DNA of 39,356 nt from an uncultured Lachnospiraceae bacterium (GCA_949076555.1 CARUOB010000024.1:1-39356); one strand, 5' to 3'. Shown: positions 16,889 to 24,067, counted from the stretch's first letter. Numbers and translations: made by a program. Notes: generated by a model not told the origin, from the sequence alone.

Positions 16889-18329
16889 TCCCAAACAATA
16901 CACCTCCCATATTGAATCCTTTGCCTTCCGCATATTCCAGAACCTCTAAAATATCGTCCATCTGCTCCTTCCAGTCCCTTCCATTTTCAGCGGATATCTC
17001 CTTAAATGTTTTCTGCCCCGTTGCAATAGCGATTTTATTCGCCGTAGCCTCCTTGGCCGGATCGATCCATTTCTTAGGCGCTTCCGTCCATTTGTGTGCA
17101 AGATATCTGTCTTTATTCGACCAGAAGTCTTTCACATTTACGATCCCGGCAAGTACACAGGAAATCACGAACGTCTCATAAATTTCATCCATAGCCTCAA
17201 GCAGCAGTTCTTTCTCTTCTGCATATGTCAGCCCGTCCTCGATCATACCCTGTCTTGCTGACGAATAATTTGTCTGTGACATATCCCTGCTCGTCGCTTC
17301 ATAGGACAATCCCTGCCCGGCTCCTATCATGTGCTGCATCAGCTTGATATATGTGGCGGCATCCGTGGCCTGTCCGTTTGGACTTACCACTTCAATCCCG
17401 TCTCCCGGCGCCAGTTCCCTGATCATACCCGGTACAATGCTCTTTCCCTCATACGAAGTCTTTCCATTTACCGTCACTCGTCCTCCTCTTCCCGGCGTAT
17501 TGCTTGGGTCCATTTTTTTAATAAAAACAGCCAGACACGCCGCAATACGCTCTTTTACTGACACTGCCGTCATAAATTCGTTCGTATCGCGAATCCTTGT
17601 CACCGTCTGGCTGAGATCTGACATTTCCCTGATCTGTGACGGCCTTCTTTTTGTAAAATAAAAGATCACATCCTTTGCCTCCACATAAATCGGATTCAAG
17701 ATCTGTGATCCCTCAATATCATACTGCCTGAACCAGTAACCGATCGGTCGGTTCCATTTATTATACTCAATGCCACCCGCCACTTTATTGCCCGCGGTCT
17801 TGGGCATTATCTGCGACGCGTCAAGTTCATCCACCTCCAACAGTTGTATCTGGAATGGGACAAATCCCTGATCTGTATACCTTTTCAGAATAAATATCCC
17901 CCCATCAACCTTCTTTCGCTGCACGCACATCCGCATGATCTGGTTGAAAGACTGTGTTCCCGTTACATCACAGTTCTGTTTCTTGCACCACCGTTTCCAC
18001 GCAGACGATAGGATTTTGTCGATTTCTTCCTCTTCTGTCCTTGGTGTAAGGGCATACCCGCTTCCAAAGACATTCCTTTTAAACGCACTGATCACGGAAT
18101 TTAGCATATCCGAATTTCGTTCAAGATCCCGCGCCCTTGCTCTCACTGTCTCCCGGCTGTATCGATCTGTGATCTCCGCAGACTGATTCGTGACCCGCCA
18201 GTTGGCACTCCCATTTCCATAACCCGCCGCATCATAATTCTGTACTGCATCCCCGTAAGCTCTCCATGCCGACCGTTTTGCCCCCCATTGCGGCGAAAAA
18301 AAAGAAATCACACTATCAAGTACATTCAT
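16863..18329 (-). CDS. Portal protein (lambda gpB family)
   Basis: 488 aa. 'YDAAGYGNGSANWRVTNQSAEITDRYSRETVRARARDLERNSDML' and 'NVFGSGYALTPRT...WCKKQNCDVTGTQSFNQIMRMCVQRKKVDGGIFI' are typical of the lambda-type portal, followed by 'GAGQGLSYEATSRDMSQTNYSSARQGMIE'. It builds the dodecameric DNA channel at the capsid vertex. It overlaps the start of the protease-capsid fusion by 26 bases and follows a gpW-like gene by 2 bases. Confidence 0.93.
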   Translation of the reverse strand: MNVLDSVISFFSPQWGAKRSAWRAYGDAVQNYDAAGYGNGSANWRVTNQSAEITDRYSRETVRARARDLERNSDMLNSVISAFKRNVFGSGYALTPRTEEEEIDKILSSAWKRWCKKQNCDVTGTQSFNQIMRMCVQRKKVDGGIFILKRYTDQGFVPFQIQLLEVDELDASQIMPKTAGNKVAGGIEYNKWNRPIGYWFRQYDIEGSQILNPIYVEAKDVIFYFTKRRPSQIREMSDLSQTVTRIRDTNEFMTAVSVKERIAACLAVFIKKMDPSNTPGRGGRVTVNGKTSYEGKSIVPGMIRELAPGDGIEVVSPNGQATDAATYIKLMQHMIGAGQGLSYEATSRDMSQTNYSSARQGMIEDGLTYAEEKELLLEAMDEIYETFVISCVLAGIVNVKDFWSNKDRYLAHKWTEAPKKWIDPAKEATANKIAIATGQKTFKEISAENGRDWKEQMDDILEVLEYAEGKGFNMGGVLFGNEALYKQE

Positions 18330-18331
18330 CT

Positions 18332-18553
18332 TTATCTCCCTTCAAATACACCCAGATAGGTATTGTCCATCAGCCCTGCGTCCTGATTTGCCAGTTGCGC
18401 CTGTAGATCCCTCTGCATGGCAAGCAACGTATTCAGATCCGCGCGGGTCAGGCTTCTTGAACCGATTTTATAAGCCTGACCACCCACAAGGATGTTGCTG
18501 ATCGCCTGATTTACTTCAAGCAGCTTCTTTTCTACTGTCATATCGTTTCCCAT
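18332..18553 (-). CDS. gpW-like head-tail joining protein
   Basis: 73 aa, close to the 68 aa of lambda gpW. 'EKKLLEVNQAISNILVGGQAYKIGSRSLTRADLNTLLAMQRDLQAQLA' is the gpW family pattern (two helices and a hairpin with Y/R/L positions). It lies between large terminase and portal, as in lambda (A-W-B). AAGGG lies upstream of the start. Confidence 0.87.
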   Translation of the reverse strand: MGNDMTVEKKLLEVNQAISNILVGGQAYKIGSRSLTRADLNTLLAMQRDLQAQLANQDAGLMDNTYLGVFEGR

Positions 18554-18559
18554 AAATCT

Positions 18560-20422
18560 CTACCCTTCAATCCAGTGTTCATTTGCCTTGATCCAATTTT
18601 CTTCCGGGCTGTTCTCTTCCATAGACGGCTTCTGTTTCACCGCCACTCTTTCCTTTTCATCCATCTCCTCTAAATGCAGGGATCTGACACCTAGAATGTC
18701 CGCAGCCGCATAGGCGTAAACTTCCGCATCCAGATAATGGTTTGCCGCATGGGTTCTCTTTGGCGTCCAGGTAAGCCTTTTTTTCCCATTTCCCATACGG
18801 ACATTTACTTTGTGTTCCGCTGTTACCTGTTCCGCATACTCCAGATCACAGTCCTTATGTACCATCCACGAGCCTTCCCCGTTTTTACGCTGCATCCTCG
18901 CTGCGATCATATCCTTATACTTGCCGCCATCCACCAAAACCAACTGCATCCCATAAGCCTTACTATTCGCCTTATTTACCGTTGACATTCTGTAGTGGGA
19001 TTGCATCGGATTTGATGCTCCCTTACATGGAAGCGCCCAGTCTGAATTATCCATGCAGAAATCATAAACATCGTCTGTCTGATCACCGGAATCCACCAGA
19101 GCCATATTAACAATCAGCTCCGTACCGTCAGGCATCTTATATTTCAGATTCATGTACCGTTCCACTTCCCTAAAGGAAAATGCCTGTCCATGTATCACGT
19201 TCTGGCTTGTAGAAAAATTTCCCCATGCCCGTATTGTCCAGTAGAGACAGGTTTCCTGTACATCTACCCCTCCCGTCAGCAGCTTTGTCCATTCAGGGAT
19301 GATGCCCTCTTCCAATTCCGTTTGCCGCTCCAACACCAGATCGGCGTTAGTCTTGAGCTTCGTGTCCTCCCACGGTTCTGCCAGCCAACTGTTGACAAAG
19401 TTCTGGAAATCTTCGGGATCGTCTTTGGTCTTTAAATACTCCTCCGCTGCTGCCTCCCATGAAACAAAGACACTGTAAAGCGAATTGATCCAGAATCCGA
19501 CCGTTTTTGGCTTACCTTTCCCCCTTTTCTGTACCGCCCTCCATTCTCCTTTCAACAACATCCCCGGTTTGTCTGCATTAGTAATTACGCAGCCACACTC
19601 CTGACAGACATATACAGCGCTTTGCGCTCTTTCATAAGGACTCAGCTTTTTTTCTTCATCCTTATCGAATATTATCTGCTTAAATTTCAGCTCTATCATT
19701 TCCCCGCAATGTGGACACGGTATAAAATAGTGCCGCACCTCATCCGCATTCTCATGAAGCCGCCAGATGTAATTGGTCTTTAATGTCGGTGTCGAGCATG
19801 CGTACAATTTACTCTGTGAGCTGTATGTTTTTAATCTTTCCTTTGCCAAGTCATAAGGCGATGCCTCCTTCTGACTTGCTCCCCCCATCTTGTCGATCTC
19901 ATCAAAGAAAAGATATTTAATCGCCACAGATGCCAGCTTTGCCGGCGATTCCGCGCCGCGCAGATAAACGGACATCCTCTTAAACTTTAGTAATAACTGC
20001 TTTGACTTCGTCTCTAAAAAGTTTTTCTTAATCTCCGGAATCAGTCTGAATGCAGGTTTCAGTTTCCCATTTGATATATCTTTTGCCAAATCATCACTTG
20101 GATATACGATCATGGTAGGCGCTGGCTGTAACATCAATATATAGCAAAGAATATTTGTCATCGCCTCTGTGCCGCCTATCTGTGTTGATTTACAAAAGTA
20201 AATCTCCCTTACATGCGGATCTAAGTATGTATCCATGATTCCCACGAGGTAAGGCGTAATACTATTCGACCACCGCCCTGATATATTGCTCGCTTCGTCC
20301 AATACCCTGTATTTTTCCGCCCACTCCGAAATAAGCATTTGCTCCGGCGGCACTAACGTCTGTTTGATGACTCTCTGAAAGAGCTTTTTGGTCTTTAACC
20401 GTGATCTTGATCTCTGGCTCAC
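18560..20422 (-). CDS. Terminase large subunit (GpA family)
   Basis: 620 aa with a GTG start at 20422 that overlaps the small terminase stop. Walker A-like 'KSTQIGGTE' is at residues 78-86 and the Walker B region 'YLFFDEIDKM' at 170-179 (D174, E175). Two CxxC pairs (CPHC, CQEC) near residues 245-280 form the GpA zinc ribbon. The C-terminal half is the nuclease ('LTGGVDVQETCLYWTIRAWG', 'LVDSGDQTDDVYDFC'). It pumps DNA into proheads and cuts concatemers. Confidence 0.94.
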   Translation of the reverse strand: MSQRSRSRLKTKKLFQRVIKQTLVPPEQMLISEWAEKYRVLDEASNISGRWSNSITPYLVGIMDTYLDPHVREIYFCKSTQIGGTEAMTNILCYILMLQPAPTMIVYPSDDLAKDISNGKLKPAFRLIPEIKKNFLETKSKQLLLKFKRMSVYLRGAESPAKLASVAIKYLFFDEIDKMGGASQKEASPYDLAKERLKTYSSQSKLYACSTPTLKTNYIWRLHENADEVRHYFIPCPHCGEMIELKFKQIIFDKDEEKKLSPYERAQSAVYVCQECGCVITNADKPGMLLKGEWRAVQKRGKGKPKTVGFWINSLYSVFVSWEAAAEEYLKTKDDPEDFQNFVNSWLAEPWEDTKLKTNADLVLERQTELEEGIIPEWTKLLTGGVDVQETCLYWTIRAWGNFSTSQNVIHGQAFSFREVERYMNLKYKMPDGTELIVNMALVDSGDQTDDVYDFCMDNSDWALPCKGASNPMQSHYRMSTVNKANSKAYGMQLVLVDGGKYKDMIAARMQRKNGEGSWMVHKDCDLEYAEQVTAEHKVNVRMGNGKKRLTWTPKRTHAANHYLDAEVYAYAAADILGVRSLHLEEMDEKERVAVKQKPSMEENSPEENWIKANEHWIEG

Positions 20423-20949
20423 TCTGTCTCCTCCTCGTCCTCTAGCTCTTCCTCCTCATCCTCATAATCCTGTATCACAATTCCATCTATTTCGTCCGGA
20501 TCATACTCCGACAGTTCCTCCAACGCGGCCAGCATCTCTCTTTGTATAGTCTCTGTCAGCCTAGTCAGATCAGTTTCCCCCACTGCCTTCATTGCCACCC
20601 GCGGGGAAACCGCCAGCAAACGATTACGAAATTTCAGGAGCATATCAGACAGAAAACCTTCCACATCTGCTGCCTCGTGGAGTTCCCGCCGCATTTTTCT
20701 CAGTTTCAAAAGTGAAATCTGTTTTTTTACTTCCTCATGCTGCGCCTGCACTTCCTCCTTTGAGATAGATGCACTCCTTCCCATTTCCGCATTTACCTTG
20801 TAATCTATATACTCTTGAACGCATCTTTCCAGATTATATCCCGTTGCCTTGCCATCCTTGCGTTGAAATACGCCTTCCTCACGTAATTGGCGGATTCTGC
20901 GGGTTGAAATGCCAAGACATTGGGACAGTTGCTTCTGGCTAACTTCCAT
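20419..20949 (-). CDS. Terminase small subunit (Nu1-like)
   Basis: 176 aa. Residues 1-40 are a winged-helix/MerR-like DNA binder ('VSQKQLSQCLGISTRRIRQLREEGVF'), as in lambda Nu1. A helical oligomerisation region follows and the C-terminus is a very acidic tail (residues about 150-176). It should bind the cos or pac site and recruit the large subunit. GGAGACGG lies upstream of the ATG at 20949. Confidence 0.88.
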   Translation of the reverse strand: MEVSQKQLSQCLGISTRRIRQLREEGVFQRKDGKATGYNLERCVQEYIDYKVNAEMGRSASISKEEVQAQHEEVKKQISLLKLRKMRRELHEAADVEGFLSDMLLKFRNRLLAVSPRVAMKAVGETDLTRLTETIQREMLAALEELSEYDPDEIDGIVIQDYEDEEEELEDEEETE

Positions 20950-21097
20950 TTTTCACCGTCTCCCATCTTCCCCTCCAAAAGCGGAAGGAAGTGCCCTAAA
21001 TTTTTTTCTGAAAAAGAGAGAAATGCTGCACCTTTCCCCGCCCCGCACCGGGGTACCCGGTGGGGAAGTACCTACGGCATGCCTCGTATGTTCGGTT
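20950..21097. other. Terminase-leader intergenic region with GC-rich inverted repeat; candidate cos/pac
   Basis: No gene fits here. The stretch holds CACCGGG-GTA-CCCGGTG (21046-21062) inside a C/G-rich run, 84-100 bases before the small terminase start. In lambda-type phages the packaging site lies next to the small terminase. It could also be a hairpin ending the rha transcript, but no U-run follows it. Confidence 0.4.
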
Positions 21098-21763
21098 CTA
21101 TGTTGTCAGATACGCTATATCTGCAAATTTCTCTATCCTGTCCTTGCAATCCTTAAATATTTCCTTATAGTGCATGCCCATAGACATGTCAATCTTAATT
21201 GTCTGCAGAATGATACTTTCAATCAGTGTGAGATTGTTCAGTTCCAACACGCTCACGCTGTCACGATCTCCGCTGACAACGTTCTTTGCAAGTTTTGTGT
21301 ATACCATGTATAACTTCTCTGAGTTTTTACTGCCCTGTTCTTTGGCGTAGTCCTGTAACATTTTGATTACATCGGTTTCTTTTAGACGGTTTTCCTTATT
21401 GGCAATCCGTGTCTCAGTCCAGAGTTGGGATTGTTTTTCACGAATAAATTTTCTCATTGTGATAAATTCACTTGCAAGCTTAGCCTTAAATTTTACAACC
21501 ACTCCTCCAACTCCATCATTTCTTAATAGTGTCATCAGAAACATCGCTTGTCCTTCATTCAGCAGATAAATCTTTTCCTTTTGTCCACTTTCCAAAGGTT
21601 CCATTTTAAATGTAATCTTTCCAAGTTCGGGAGTATCTGCAAAAATTTCCTCGTATTTCTGAATGATTTGCCTTACTGCATAATGCTTATTATTTGTTCC
21701 CTCAGCAATCACCTTGCTGTTTGTAAATACATCATTTTCTCTTACTTCGACTAGCTCATACAT
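21098..21763 (-). CDS. rha: Rha family phage regulatory protein
   Basis: About 221 aa from the ATG at 21763 (AAAGGCGG 7 bases upstream); ATG 21769 is too close to that site. 'LVEVRENDVFTNSKVIAEGTNNKHYAVRQIIQKYEE' and 'YLLNEGQAMFLMTLLRN' match the N-terminal Rha domain, and the C-terminal part resembles antirepressor regions. Rha proteins affect lysogeny or host-factor-dependent growth in lambdoid phages. Here it stands alone between the terminase and a 300-base regulatory gap. Confidence 0.85.
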   Translation of the reverse strand: MYELVEVRENDVFTNSKVIAEGTNNKHYAVRQIIQKYEEIFADTPELGKITFKMEPLESGQKEKIYLLNEGQAMFLMTLLRNDGVGGVVVKFKAKLASEFITMRKFIREKQSQLWTETRIANKENRLKETDVIKMLQDYAKEQGSKNSEKLYMVYTKLAKNVVSGDRDSVSVLELNNLTLIESIILQTIKIDMSMGMHYKEIFKDCKDRIEKFADIAYLTT

Positions 21764-21794
21764 AATCATTCCGCCTTTCTTGTGCTACTGTCAT

Positions 21795-21823
21795 TTGACA
21801 GGCAGGATTTTCTCACCTATAAG
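21795..21823 (+). promoter_or_regulatory. Plus-strand sigma-A promoter, antisense to the rha leader
   Basis: TTGACA (21795-21800), 17-base spacer, TATAAG (21818-21823). The -35 lies in the inverted repeat CTGTCA-TT-TGACAG (21788-21801). It points away from rha, so a transcript would be antisense to the rha leader. Confidence 0.5.
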
Positions 21824-21846
21824 GGCGCTGCTTTTCGCAACGCCCT
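21822..21846. other. Hairpin in the rha leader
   Basis: AGGGCGCTGC and GCAACGCCCT pair over 9 of 10 positions around a 5-base loop. On the minus strand the mismatch becomes a G-U pair. It lies about 60 bases before the rha start and overlaps the -10 end of the opposing promoter. Function unknown. Confidence 0.5.
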
Positions 21847-21935
21847 AATCTATTGTATGGATGTCAAAAACCTTCTTCTGAGGGAGAATCCCGGCATCTA
21901 ATTGGTCTCATTCTGTTTCCTTTCCTGGCAAACAA

Positions 21936-21961
21936 AAAACACCAGATTTCTCTGATGTTTT
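21936..21961 (-). terminator. Intrinsic terminator, possibly bidirectional
   Basis: AAAACACCAGA and TCTGATGTTTT pair over 10 of 11 positions with a 4-base loop. On the minus strand the stem is followed by TTTTTTGTTT. It would end the transcript of the small-gene operon (22.8-22.08 kb) before rha. On the plus strand it could end the transcript from the 21795 promoter. Confidence 0.65.
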
Positions 21962-22077
21962 CCGTTCTTTTCCTCTTGCTTCACTATATCATGCTACTAT
22001 AATATCACATGTAGTAATGCAAAATCATGCCATCTTTTCGTTATTCAATCTTTTTCCCTTATCCAATCACTTCCCAC

Positions 22078-22344
22078 TTACATTCTTGCCACAAATTTTT
22101 TAAATTCCTGCAGCTCATTTTTATCAATCAGAATATCGAAGTAACAATATTCTTTACCACTGATGATATACCAAATACGTTTAAGTTTTTCTTTTAATGA
22201 CATTTTCCCTTTATCCTGACTAAAATAAAAACTATCACTTACAAGCTGTAACGAAAACTCATTATCCTCATTGTCAAACCTTAAAACGACTCCACTTCCG
22301 CATCCACATTTACAAAATGTCGCATGTTCATTTTGTTTCATCAT
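22078..22344 (-). CDS. Small Cys-containing protein of unknown function
   Basis: 88 aa. The N-terminal 'FCKCGCGSGVVLRF' looks like part of a metal-binding knuckle. The rest is mixed ('FSLQLVSDSFYFS', 'ERIWYII'-like KLKRIWYIISGKEYCYFDILI'). It overlaps the preceding ribbon-helix-helix gene by 17 bases and is the last gene before the terminator at 21936-21961. No family recognised. Confidence 0.7.
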   Translation of the reverse strand: MMKQNEHATFCKCGCGSGVVLRFDNEDNEFSLQLVSDSFYFSQDKGKMSLKEKLKRIWYIISGKEYCYFDILIDKNELQEFKKFVARM

Positions 22345-22543
22345 CCTTCTCCTCGTTTTGTTGTATAAACTTCTCCATGAACTCTCGGATCACCTCTGCC
22401 TGAGACCGGCCTGCCCGGTCACAGGCCTCCTCAAATTGTTCAACAGTATCCCGTTTCAGCTTGAATCCCTTAGTCATGTAACCCGCTTTCTTCTGGTACT
22501 TCTCACTGGCTATCGTCTGTTTCGACGGATTACCTTTCGGCAC
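22328..22543 (-). CDS. Ribbon-helix-helix DNA-binding protein
   Basis: 71 aa with a GTG start at 22543 (AAAGGAGGG 6 bases upstream). 'KGFKLKRDTVEQFEEACDRAGRSQAEVIREFMEKFIQ' fits the beta strand, helix A, helix B pattern of Arc/CopG-like regulators. It belongs to an operon whose promoter (22825-22853) contains an 18-bp perfect palindrome, a plausible operator for autorepression by this protein (inference). Confidence 0.8.
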   Translation of the reverse strand: MPKGNPSKQTIASEKYQKKAGYMTKGFKLKRDTVEQFEEACDRAGRSQAEVIREFMEKFIQQNEEKDDETK

Positions 22544-22628
22544 GACTCTCCCTCCTTTTCACGATCCCCGCATAGATTAGCTTCACAACTCCGATTGTGA
22601 TAAAAAAGATTCCTAACTTTAATAACAT
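22530..22628 (-). CDS. 32-aa hydrophobic peptide
   Basis: Starts MLLKLGIFFITIGVVKLIYA, one predicted membrane helix, then a short basic tail. It overlaps the start of the ribbon-helix-helix gene by 14 bases, so translation may be coupled. The ribosome site is weak. Could be a membrane micro-protein; function unknown. Confidence 0.45.
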   Translation of the reverse strand: MLLKLGIFFITIGVVKLIYAGIVKRRESRAER

Positions 22629-22665
22629 ATTTACACAGATGAGCTTCCATGGTATAGTTTAGGTA

Positions 22666-22690
22666 ACAGGAAGGGCTTTCGCCCTCCTGT
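22666..22690. other. Hairpin between two small membrane-peptide genes
   Basis: ACAGGAAGGGC-TTTC-GCCCTCCTGT pairs over 9-10 bases with one bulge. It starts at the stop codon of the 36-aa peptide gene. No U-run follows on either strand, so it may be an mRNA processing or partial attenuation element. Confidence 0.5.
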
Positions 22691-22800
22691 CAGCTTAACA
22701 GCTTGTCGAGAATCAGTAGAATGATTCCGATAACCAAGTCCGTCAGTGCACCGAGTAGCCAGCTCTTATATGTACTGTCGGACTTTTTATTTTTGCTCAC
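22690..22800 (-). CDS. 36-aa membrane peptide
   Basis: GTG start at 22800 with GGAGGTGA 7 bases upstream. Eleven polar, Lys-rich residues (MSKNKKSDSTY) precede one hydrophobic helix (WLLGALTDLVIGIILLILDK). It is the first gene after a consensus promoter that carries a palindromic operator. The strong translation signals argue that it is real. Could be a small phage membrane or toxin-like peptide; function unknown. Confidence 0.68.
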   Translation of the reverse strand: MSKNKKSDSTYKSWLLGALTDLVIGIILLILDKLLS

Positions 22801-22824
22801 CTGTCTCTCACCTCCTACAATTAT

Positions 22825-22853
22825 ATAATATCATATGGTTAACCATATGTCAA
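22825..22853 (-). promoter_or_regulatory. Consensus minus promoter of the small-gene operon
   Basis: On the minus strand: TTGACA (22853-22848), 17-base spacer, TATTAT (22830-22825). Transcription would start near 22818 and read the 36-aa peptide, the 32-aa peptide, the ribbon-helix-helix protein and the 88-aa protein. Confidence 0.78.
22832..22849. promoter_or_regulatory. 18-bp perfect palindromic operator CATATGGTTAACCATATG
   Basis: It fills the spacer of the promoter at 22825-22853 and touches its -35. The position implies repression by a dimeric DNA binder. The co-transcribed ribbon-helix-helix protein is the first candidate. Confidence 0.7.
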
Positions 22854-22868
22854 CATCTTTTTGTTTTA

Positions 22869-23570
22869 TTACATATATTCCTCAACAATGTGCGGTTTGA
22901 ACGTATACAGGAAAAGCGCCGTTCTCGATATCTTACCCGCCATTCCCTGTACTGCATAAGCCATCTTTTTAAACTCCTCCTCCGGCAAAAACATACAGTA
23001 TGTATCAAGCAGCGCATCCATCCCTGTCAGATATTTGCGCATCTCCCCGATCAGCTGTAATGCTTCCGCATTTCTCGGAATGTCCACTACCATCCTCTTA
23101 GCTGGGTTCAACCCATACACAGGAATCGTCCTTGTCTTCGCCTCAATAGCCTCCGGCACCTTCTCCGTCCGGGTATTTACTGGTATTACAGCCTTTTTCT
23201 CTGACGTCTGCCGCTCCTGTGCTGTCTCCGGCTTTTCCTCCTTCGCTCGGAAGTAGAAGTCTACAAGATACTCGTATACTTCCCATGCTTTATCAGTGTT
23301 GAGGCTCTTAGCATGGAGAAGGGCGCCTTTTTCTGTCCAGAAACATACACTCTTTGCTTGTTTTAAGAGAGTGTGAAATTCACATTCTCTTTTTAACTCC
23401 CGTAATTCTTCCCCCTGAATTAATATATAATGTTTCCCCTCTTTATATTTTCCCTTGTTATACTTATAATTCCACCTGATCTTATCCTCTTCCGTTCCGT
23501 ATGCCTCCGCGATCTGCTTAGTCGTTAATACCCGTTGTCCTTTTACTTCGATTGTCTGTAAGTCCTGCAT
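22869..23570 (-). CDS. ORF6N-domain antirepressor-like protein
   Basis: About 233 aa from the ATG at 23570 (GGAGGAG upstream). N-terminal 'DLQTIEVKGQRVLTTKQIAEAYGTEEDKIRWNYKYNKGKYKEGKHYILIQGEELRELK' is the ORF6N DNA-binding domain of phage antirepressors. 'WTEKGALLHAKSLNTDKAWEVYEYLVDFYF' continues the family pattern. The C-terminal 100 residues are unassigned. It lies in the accessory island next to a repressor and a ribbon-helix-helix gene, so a role in prophage regulation is likely. Confidence 0.87.
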   Translation of the reverse strand: MQDLQTIEVKGQRVLTTKQIAEAYGTEEDKIRWNYKYNKGKYKEGKHYILIQGEELRELKRECEFHTLLKQAKSVCFWTEKGALLHAKSLNTDKAWEVYEYLVDFYFRAKEEKPETAQERQTSEKKAVIPVNTRTEKVPEAIEAKTRTIPVYGLNPAKRMVVDIPRNAEALQLIGEMRKYLTGMDALLDTYCMFLPEEEFKKMAYAVQGMAGKISRTALFLYTFKPHIVEEYM

Positions 23571-23593
23571 TTGTCTTCTCCTCCATCTTGAAT

Positions 23594-23622
23594 TTGCCAA
23601 AACAGAGGTACAGTGTTATAAT
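23594..23622 (+). promoter_or_regulatory. Plus-strand promoter opposing the ORF6N operon
   Basis: TTGCCA (23594-23599), 17-base spacer, TATAAT (23617-23622). The arms AGAGGTA (23604-23610) and TACCTCT (23628-23634) flank the -10, so it may be regulated. No plus-strand coding gene follows; see the RNA candidate at 23629-23698. Confidence 0.6.
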
Positions 23623-23628
23623 ATTTAT

Positions 23629-23698
23629 ACCTCTATCTTAGGGGATGGACATTCGTAATTACTTTCTCAGGGTATGGCGAATGTCCGTTTATTTTTTT
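23629..23698 (+). ncRNA. Candidate 70-nt antisense RNA
   Basis: It starts about 7 bases after the TATAAT at 23617. GGACATTCG (23647-23655) pairs with CGAATGTCC (23678-23686) and is followed by GTTTATTTTTTT, a terminator-like end. The RNA would be antisense to the ORF6N leader and would touch the 3' end of the 58-aa gene. Promoter and terminator are seen; expression is inferred. Confidence 0.45.
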
Positions 23699-23865
23699 AT
23701 TTCTGACTTCAATCTGTGTATTCCCCTCCGTATTCCTTCTGTTTTTGCTACATTCTCCTGTTCACAATATGTCTCAAGAATTTCTTTTGTTTCTTTGTCA
23801 AGGCGAACATGAATCGGATTTGTTTTGGGATTATCAGATTTCGGTCTTCCAATTCTAGGGCTCAT
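23689..23865 (-). CDS. Small ribbon-helix-helix type regulator (58 aa)
   Basis: ATG at 23865 with ATAGGAGGTG upstream, a strong start. The protein begins MSPRIGRPKSDNPKTNPIHV and continues 'RLDKETKEILETYCEQENVAKTEGIRRGIHRLKSE', a strand followed by two helices as in CopG-like proteins. A consensus promoter lies at 23901-23929. Probably a small transcription regulator of the island. It shows no obvious toxin partner. Confidence 0.78.
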   Translation of the reverse strand: MSPRIGRPKSDNPKTNPIHVRLDKETKEILETYCEQENVAKTEGIRRGIHRLKSEIKK

Positions 23866-23900
23866 CTTTTCACCTCCTATTTTTTGTAGCCCATAAACAC

Positions 23901-23929
23901 ATAATACTTTTTGTGTTCCATAAAGTCAA
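23901..23929 (-). promoter_or_regulatory. Minus promoter of the 58-aa regulator and downstream genes
   Basis: TTGACT (23929-23924), 17-base spacer, TATTAT (23906-23901), 35 bases before the start codon at 23865. Confidence 0.72.
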
Positions 23930-23941
23930 CCCTCTTTTTAA

Positions 23942-23995
23942 CTAGAGAAGAATTTCTCCTCTCCCTTTTACTTCTACTGCCTGTAAATTATTCAT
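23942..23995 (-). pseudogene. 17-aa leader or decayed start of an ORF6N-type gene
   Basis: Reads MNNLQAVEVKGRGEILL then stop, with AGGAG 7 bases before the ATG. It closely resembles the first residues of the intact ORF6N protein (DLQTIEVKGQRVLTT). It is the first open frame after the operator-controlled leftward promoter. It may be the remnant of a deleted antirepressor or a functional leader peptide. Confidence 0.55.
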
Positions 23996-24012
23996 TGAAC
24001 TCTCCTCTTTTG

Positions 24013-24029
24013 GTGCCATTGTGTGGCAC
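24013..24029. promoter_or_regulatory. Operator 1 of the small XRE repressor
   Basis: GTGCCA-TTGTG-TGGCAC, a perfect 6-bp inverted repeat with a 5-base spacer. Same half-sites as operator 2. It lies in the leader of the leftward transcript. Confidence 0.72.
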
Positions 24030-24036
24030 TATTCTT

Positions 24037-24067
24037 TTGTGCCATTATATGGCACTATATTTATAAT
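24037..24067 (+). promoter_or_regulatory. Rightward promoter of the small XRE repressor
   Basis: The -10 TATAAT lies at 24062-24067, 29 bases before the start codon. The -35 is poor (TTGTGC 24037-24042 or GTGCCA 24039-24044) and overlaps operator 2, consistent with weak, autoregulated expression. Confidence 0.55.
24039..24055. promoter_or_regulatory. Operator 2 of the small XRE repressor
   Basis: GTGCCA-TTATA-TGGCAC, centred 26 bp from operator 1. It covers the -10 of the leftward promoter and the -35 zone of the rightward promoter, so one bound repressor could control both. Confidence 0.75.

Noticed and set aside
22530..22800. Calling the two micro-proteins holins
   Set aside because: Each has only one membrane helix, they sit in a regulatory island rather than a lysis cassette, and no endolysin is adjacent.
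24013..24055. A CRISPR-like repeat pair at the twin GTGCCA/TGGCAC sites
   Set aside because: There are only two copies, they are palindromic operators at a promoter, and there are no cas genes or spacers.
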